A stretch of DNA of 10,173 bases from Spirochaetota bacterium. GTDB taxonomy: Bacteria; Spirochaetota; UBA4802; JAFGJZ01. The DNA lies in NCBI GenBank assembly GCA_023396665.1, contig JAEWVL010000154.1, positions 1 to 10,173 on the forward strand, in the 5' to 3' direction. The notes beneath the pieces were generated by a model. That model made no database searches. It had not been told where the DNA came from and worked only from the letters and a program-made list of their open reading frames with translations. A program made the position numbers and the translations under genes. Shown one piece after another: positions 7,417-10,173 of the stretch (position 1 is its first letter; the number at the start of each line of letters is the position of its first letter).

Positions 7417-7470
7417 GACCATATGCTTTCGGATTATGGCCGCCATAATCTTAGTCCAGGGTTAATGGTC
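7417..7470 (+). promoter_or_regulatory. Palindromic leader element before the lipoprotein gene
   Basis: A perfect 9-bp inverted repeat with a single central base (GATTATGGC-C-GCCATAATC, 7432-7450) lies 77 nt upstream of the lipoprotein start. It is flanked by a second complementary pair, GACCAT (7417-7422) and ATGGTC (7465-7470). The near-zero spacer suits a binding site for a dimeric repressor or activator. As RNA it would fold into a hairpin with a small GC-rich tip. No T-run follows, so it is not a terminator of dsbD. It lies downstream of the TATAAT box, where a bound repressor could block transcription. Confidence 0.55.
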
Positions 7471-7526
7471 CTGTCTGCGATTTTGCCTTTGTTACTGAAC
7501 CGGATACCCAGTTAAAGGAAACGCCG

Positions 7527-8336
7527 ATGAAAACAAACGTAATACGTAAAATCACCTCATTTCGATTTTTTGCTGCAATGACAGTATTGTGCTGCATTCT
7601 TCTTTTCGTCTGTTTTATATCCTGTGACGAAGCATCCTCTGACGACGATGAAATCAACGGAACCTGGACCGGTCTGATAATCAGTGATGAAGGTCAGTTT
7701 CCGGTACCAGTCATCGCAGAGCTTGATTCCTCTGAAAAGACCTATTCAATGCAATCCTTCGTACATGGAAAGAAGGATCAGTTGTTCGAAGGCAGTCTCT
7801 CGGAAAGCGGCCCGGATCTTCACCTGGTATCCCATTGCGATATTCAGACCAAAGACGGATCATTCGCTCCGGGAACTTTCAGCTGCGAGTGCAGCATGAA
7901 AAATGACGTCGCAATCGGAACCTATTCATTGCGTTTTGATGACGAAACAATTGCGGCTTCAAACGACGAAGACGGTTCGGTACATCTCTCGAAAAAAGAT
8001 CTCGGAATCGCAGGCACATGGAAAGGCGGCTGGTCAAGCGAGGAGGAGGATGACGTGAACGGAACGGTCACGGTCATCTTTAATGAAGACAAAACAGTTT
8101 CCGTTACAGGAACGGGATTCGCATTCAATGGAACATGGTCTGTCAGCGAAGATGATTTTACCGCTGAATCTTCAGGCGGCTTTTATGATGAAAGCGATTC
8201 TCATGAAGGGGCTTATTCGGCAACGAGAAAATCCAACACACTTTTCTTAGGCAAATACACCGTCACATCAGCGCCGGGAACAGCCGACGAGACAACCTAT
8301 ACAGGAGTTTGGGCACTAGGGAAAGTGATCGAATAG
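7527..8336 (+). CDS. Acidic lipoprotein with two beta-rich halves, unknown function
   Basis: I do not recognise a named family. The 269-residue protein starts with a lipoprotein signal peptide: positive N-terminus, hydrophobic core (about 14-32), lipobox FISC with Cys33. A short Asp/Ser-rich tether (34-42) follows. The rest is rich in alternating beta-type residues, Asp, Glu, Ser, Thr and Gly. GTW recurs at 45-47, 163-165 and 202-204; the first two open similar segments (INGTWTGL and IAGTWKGG), so the protein looks like two related beta-barrel domains, about 43-155 and 161-269. This resembles lipocalin-like repeats, but that is inference. Three cysteines lie in the first half (104, 120, 122). 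The start is supported by AAAGGAA (7514-7520), 7 nt from the ATG. It likely has its own promoter. It is probably anchored in the outer membrane or the outer leaflet of the inner membrane. Confidence 0.8.
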   Translation: MKTNVIRKITSFRFFAAMTVLCCILLFVCFISCDEASSDDDEINGTWTGLIISDEGQFPVPVIAELDSSEKTYSMQSFVHGKKDQLFEGSLSESGPDLHLVSHCDIQTKDGSFAPGTFSCECSMKNDVAIGTYSLRFDDETIAASNDEDGSVHLSKKDLGIAGTWKGGWSSEEEDDVNGTVTVIFNEDKTVSVTGTGFAFNGTWSVSEDDFTAESSGGFYDESDSHEGAYSATRKSNTLFLGKYTVTSAPGTADETTYTGVWALGKVIE

Positions 8337-8349
8337 GGCCGGGTATTGC

Positions 8350-8377
8350 GTAATCCATCAACCGCGATTACTTTTTT
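8350..8377 (+). terminator. Weak terminator between convergent genes
   Basis: GTAATC (8350-8355) pairs with GATTAC (8366-8371), loop 10 nt, followed directly by six T (8372-8377). The position, 13 nt after the lipoprotein stop, suits a terminator for that gene. The stem is only 6 bp with two G-C pairs. The T-run also encodes the two final lysines of the minus-strand gene, so the two transcripts would overlap at their 3' ends. Confidence 0.4.
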
Positions 8378-9279
8378 GCCGACAGAGCGAAACTCTCGAT
8401 TATTGCGTCAATTTCACCCTCGAAGTTTTCGCTCTGCGGACTGAGAATGATCATCGAAACACCGGTTCCGTTTTGAACGGCCAACAGTCTTTTTCCACCA
8501 AGATCCTGATCTTTCAGCTTCTGGCGTATCCGTAAAAGCTCCATGTCGCTGCGATCTCTTTTCATTTTGCGAAGAGATTGGGAATTATATATATCCTCTC
8601 CTTCGCGGACCACGAGCATCTGCCTGAACAGAGCTACACTCTCAATTTTCGTTTCCCGAAACTGCTCCGCGTTTATCAATACGAGATAATCGTATCCTTC
8701 TTTGTCAGAGTGTTTCACCCCGGCGAGAACCCCACCCCGGCCATAGAGCTCTTTGTGAACGATAGTCGCTTTTACTATTTCGACTCGTCCTTTCAATGTA
8801 ATCGTATAGCCGAAGTAATCATTATGCAGCACCGTCTGCTCACCTATTCTGCAAAGCAGAATGCTGGCCTCGCGATCGTACTCATCAAAACGATCTCCCT
8901 GCTTTTTATGAAAATCGCTGATCAGCGCTGAGGCTTTCGATGAATAAGCATAGGCTGCGCGGTCAAAGTCTCCCAGCATGCGTAGCGATTTCAACAGCTG
9001 CAATCCCTCTTTCGGGTAAAAACGTCTGAGCAGAATTTCTCCCTGTGCAAGATAGTAATCAGCACCTTCAACGCTCACCGCCTTGTATTCAAAGTCGGGT
9101 CTTTCTTCAGTGACGATTTTTCCGGTCGAGGTAACATAATAACGGTTTTGGTCTTTATCGATGCGGATGATCCAGCCTTCAAGCTGCGCAACAAGCGGCG
9201 GGGGGATAAGAACTGTAACAGCTAAACAGAGAAAAAACAGGTACTTCAGATAAGCCTGTCGACTCTTTGTCCTGATCAT
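8368..9279 (-). CDS. Exported protein of unknown function, coupled to upstream gene
   Basis: I do not recognise a family. The 303-residue protein has a signal peptide (about 1-31: Arg/Lys-rich start, core LFFLCLAVTVLI, then PPPLVAQ, with cleavage probably after VA or VAQ), so it is likely periplasmic. There is no lipobox cysteine. A short beta segment with an RYYVTSTGKIV hairpin (46-56) is followed by a helical stretch (about 72-145), perhaps a repeat-type helical hairpin. The C-terminal part (about 153-298) alternates strands and helices and opens with YFGYTITLKG, ending in a helix IDAIIESFAL. This pattern reminds me of PsbP/Mog1-like folds, but I cannot confirm it. The ATG overlaps the stop of the upstream gene as ATGA, and no ribosome-binding site precedes it (the DNA there is a TTATTG repeat). 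Translation therefore probably depends on the upstream gene. Confidence 0.8.
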   Translation of the reverse strand: MIRTKSRQAYLKYLFFLCLAVTVLIPPPLVAQLEGWIIRIDKDQNRYYVTSTGKIVTEERPDFEYKAVSVEGADYYLAQGEILLRRFYPKEGLQLLKSLRMLGDFDRAAYAYSSKASALISDFHKKQGDRFDEYDREASILLCRIGEQTVLHNDYFGYTITLKGRVEIVKATIVHKELYGRGGVLAGVKHSDKEGYDYLVLINAEQFRETKIESVALFRQMLVVREGEDIYNSQSLRKMKRDRSDMELLRIRQKLKDQDLGGKRLLAVQNGTGVSMIILSPQSENFEGEIDAIIESFALSAKK

Positions 9280-10163
9280 AACAATAACAATAACACCAGC
9301 GAAATCAAAATGATCAACACCGCAGTTGCTCCAGCATAAATAATCATTTTTGGAATAACCGGACGCTTCGCCTCTGCGATAACATCAGAAAGAAACAGCT
9401 CGGCCTTGATGTTTTCCTCTTCGACAATCTTTGCCAGTATGTTTTTCGCAATTACACAGTAGATGGTTGCCCCGCCTTTTTCGTTGGGCATCTTTTGTTT
9501 AACACGGCCTTTTACCGGCAAATAATCACCCTCATCGTTGACCGCTTTGAGAGCTCTGGCCACTTTCTTCGTGACTTCATCTTTTTTAAGCAAAACAACC
9601 CGCATCAGGTCACCGGGAATAATGTCCTGAATATATTTGCCCCGTACGGGTGATATGACCAGCGTCGCGTCTAAAACAAGATTTGCCATTTTCTCGATTT
9701 CAGGCCTGTCGTCTCCAGAGACCGACTCCTGTGGAATAACTGCAGTTACATCATTGGCTTCTTCTATTGCGATATCACAGCTTTCGCATTCTACTTTCAG
9801 GGCTTTGGCGAGAATTTCGCGCAGAGAGGAATCAACAGCGCCTATGTCTTCCGCAAGAATATCATCATTGACCTGATAGCCCTTTATGGACTCACAGACC
9901 TGTGCGGCGATGTCGGCGACGCCTTCCTGTGTCTGCTGGGAGGAAAGTTCGTTTATGACAGCGAAGAACTTCTGCCAGCCGTCCTCGGCTGAAACAGTTT
10001 CATATGTTTGTTCATCATTTATCAGTACAAAAGTGCTTGTCGCGATATCACCAGAGGGGTGTACCATGACAACAAGAGCACCGAAAAGCCCATCTTCATT
10101 CATCTTGAACCGGACTTTCAGTATTTTTGCCGCCGGAACCTTTGGTTCGACTGTATCGCCCAT
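9276..10163 (-). CDS. Cytoplasmic protein with C-terminal membrane anchor, unknown function
   Basis: I do not recognise a family. The protein is 295 residues from ATG 10163. It has no signal peptide. A strand-rich N-terminal part (about 10-60; KVRFKMNEDGLFGALVVMVH) is followed by an acidic helical middle (about 62-155), then an alpha/beta region (about 158-260) with VLDATLVISPVRGKYI and PGDLMRVVLL. One hydrophobic segment (about 273-295) ends the chain with no residues beyond it, so the protein is predicted to be tail-anchored, body in the cytoplasm. GGCGGTGAT (10173-10165) resembles the ribosome-binding consensus GGAGGTGAT with one mismatch and favours ATG 10163. GTG 10169 is also in frame, and the frame is open to the window edge, so a longer N-terminus cannot be excluded. 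Its stop overlaps the start of the exported-protein gene by 4 bases, so the two are co-expressed. Confidence 0.75.
   Translation of the reverse strand: MGDTVEPKVPAAKILKVRFKMNEDGLFGALVVMVHPSGDIATSTFVLINDEQTYETVSAEDGWQKFFAVINELSSQQTQEGVADIAAQVCESIKGYQVNDDILAEDIGAVDSSLREILAKALKVECESCDIAIEEANDVTAVIPQESVSGDDRPEIEKMANLVLDATLVISPVRGKYIQDIIPGDLMRVVLLKKDEVTKKVARALKAVNDEGDYLPVKGRVKQKMPNEKGGATIYCVIAKNILAKIVEEENIKAELFLSDVIAEAKRPVIPKMIIYAGATAVLIILISLVLLLLL
9279..9295. repeat. TAACAA short tandem repeat at the gene junction
   Basis: Almost three copies of TAACAA (TTATTG-type on the minus strand) lie at the end of the tail-anchored gene, encoding its final leucines, and end at the coupled ATGA junction. 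The unit is 6 nt, so gain or loss of a unit would keep the frame and only lengthen or shorten the leucine end by two residues. It also makes the region before the downstream start purine-poor on the minus strand, with no ribosome-binding site. Confidence 0.7.
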
Positions 10164-10173
10164 AATCACCGCC

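Noticed and set aside
8578..8931. Plus-strand reading frame opposite the exported-protein gene
   Set aside because: It has no ribosome-binding site and lies inside a minus-strand gene with a signal peptide and a coupled start.

Overview
The window is a gene-dense stretch of a diderm (Gram-negative-type) bacterial chromosome of moderate G+C. There are five rightward genes (554-8336) and a leftward pair (8368 to about 10163) that converges on them. I see no rRNA, tRNA, transposase, integrase, phage gene or CRISPR array. Two proteins carry lipoprotein signal peptides, and a DsbD-type periplasmic electron carrier is present, so the cell has a periplasm. A full-length class I (CyaA-type) adenylate cyclase occurs next to a very divergent DNA polymerase III delta subunit. 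The sequences look far from the Enterobacteria/Vibrio forms of these families. I would guess Spirochaetota or another deep diderm phylum, but this cannot be settled from the sequence alone.

Layout. 1-553: no convincing gene, but two inverted-repeat structures. 554-1522: SppA-like S49 protease made as a lipoprotein. 1523-1755: spacer with two hairpins. 1756-2706: holA (DNA polymerase III delta), TTG start. 2719-5415: class I adenylate cyclase, 12 nt behind holA. 5478-7319: dsbD. 7320-7526: spacer with a perfect TATAAT, a perfect TTGACA and a 19-bp palindrome. 7527-8336: an acidic lipoprotein with two beta-rich halves. 8368-9279 and 9276-10163 (minus strand): an exported protein and a C-terminally membrane-anchored cytoplasmic protein, translationally coupled by an ATGA overlap. 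I recognise neither.

How the genes fit together. holA and cya look co-transcribed (12-nt gap, the cya ribosome-binding site runs into the holA stop codon). dsbD may belong to the same unit (62-nt gap, no clear terminator between). The lipoprotein gene has its own promoter-like sequence. Most of the window is housekeeping or envelope function. The parts most worth a second look are the uncharacterised coupled pair at the right end, the palindromic leader before the lipoprotein, the holA-cya pairing, and the structured non-coding DNA at the left end. I do not see clear evidence of a new defence or mobile system.
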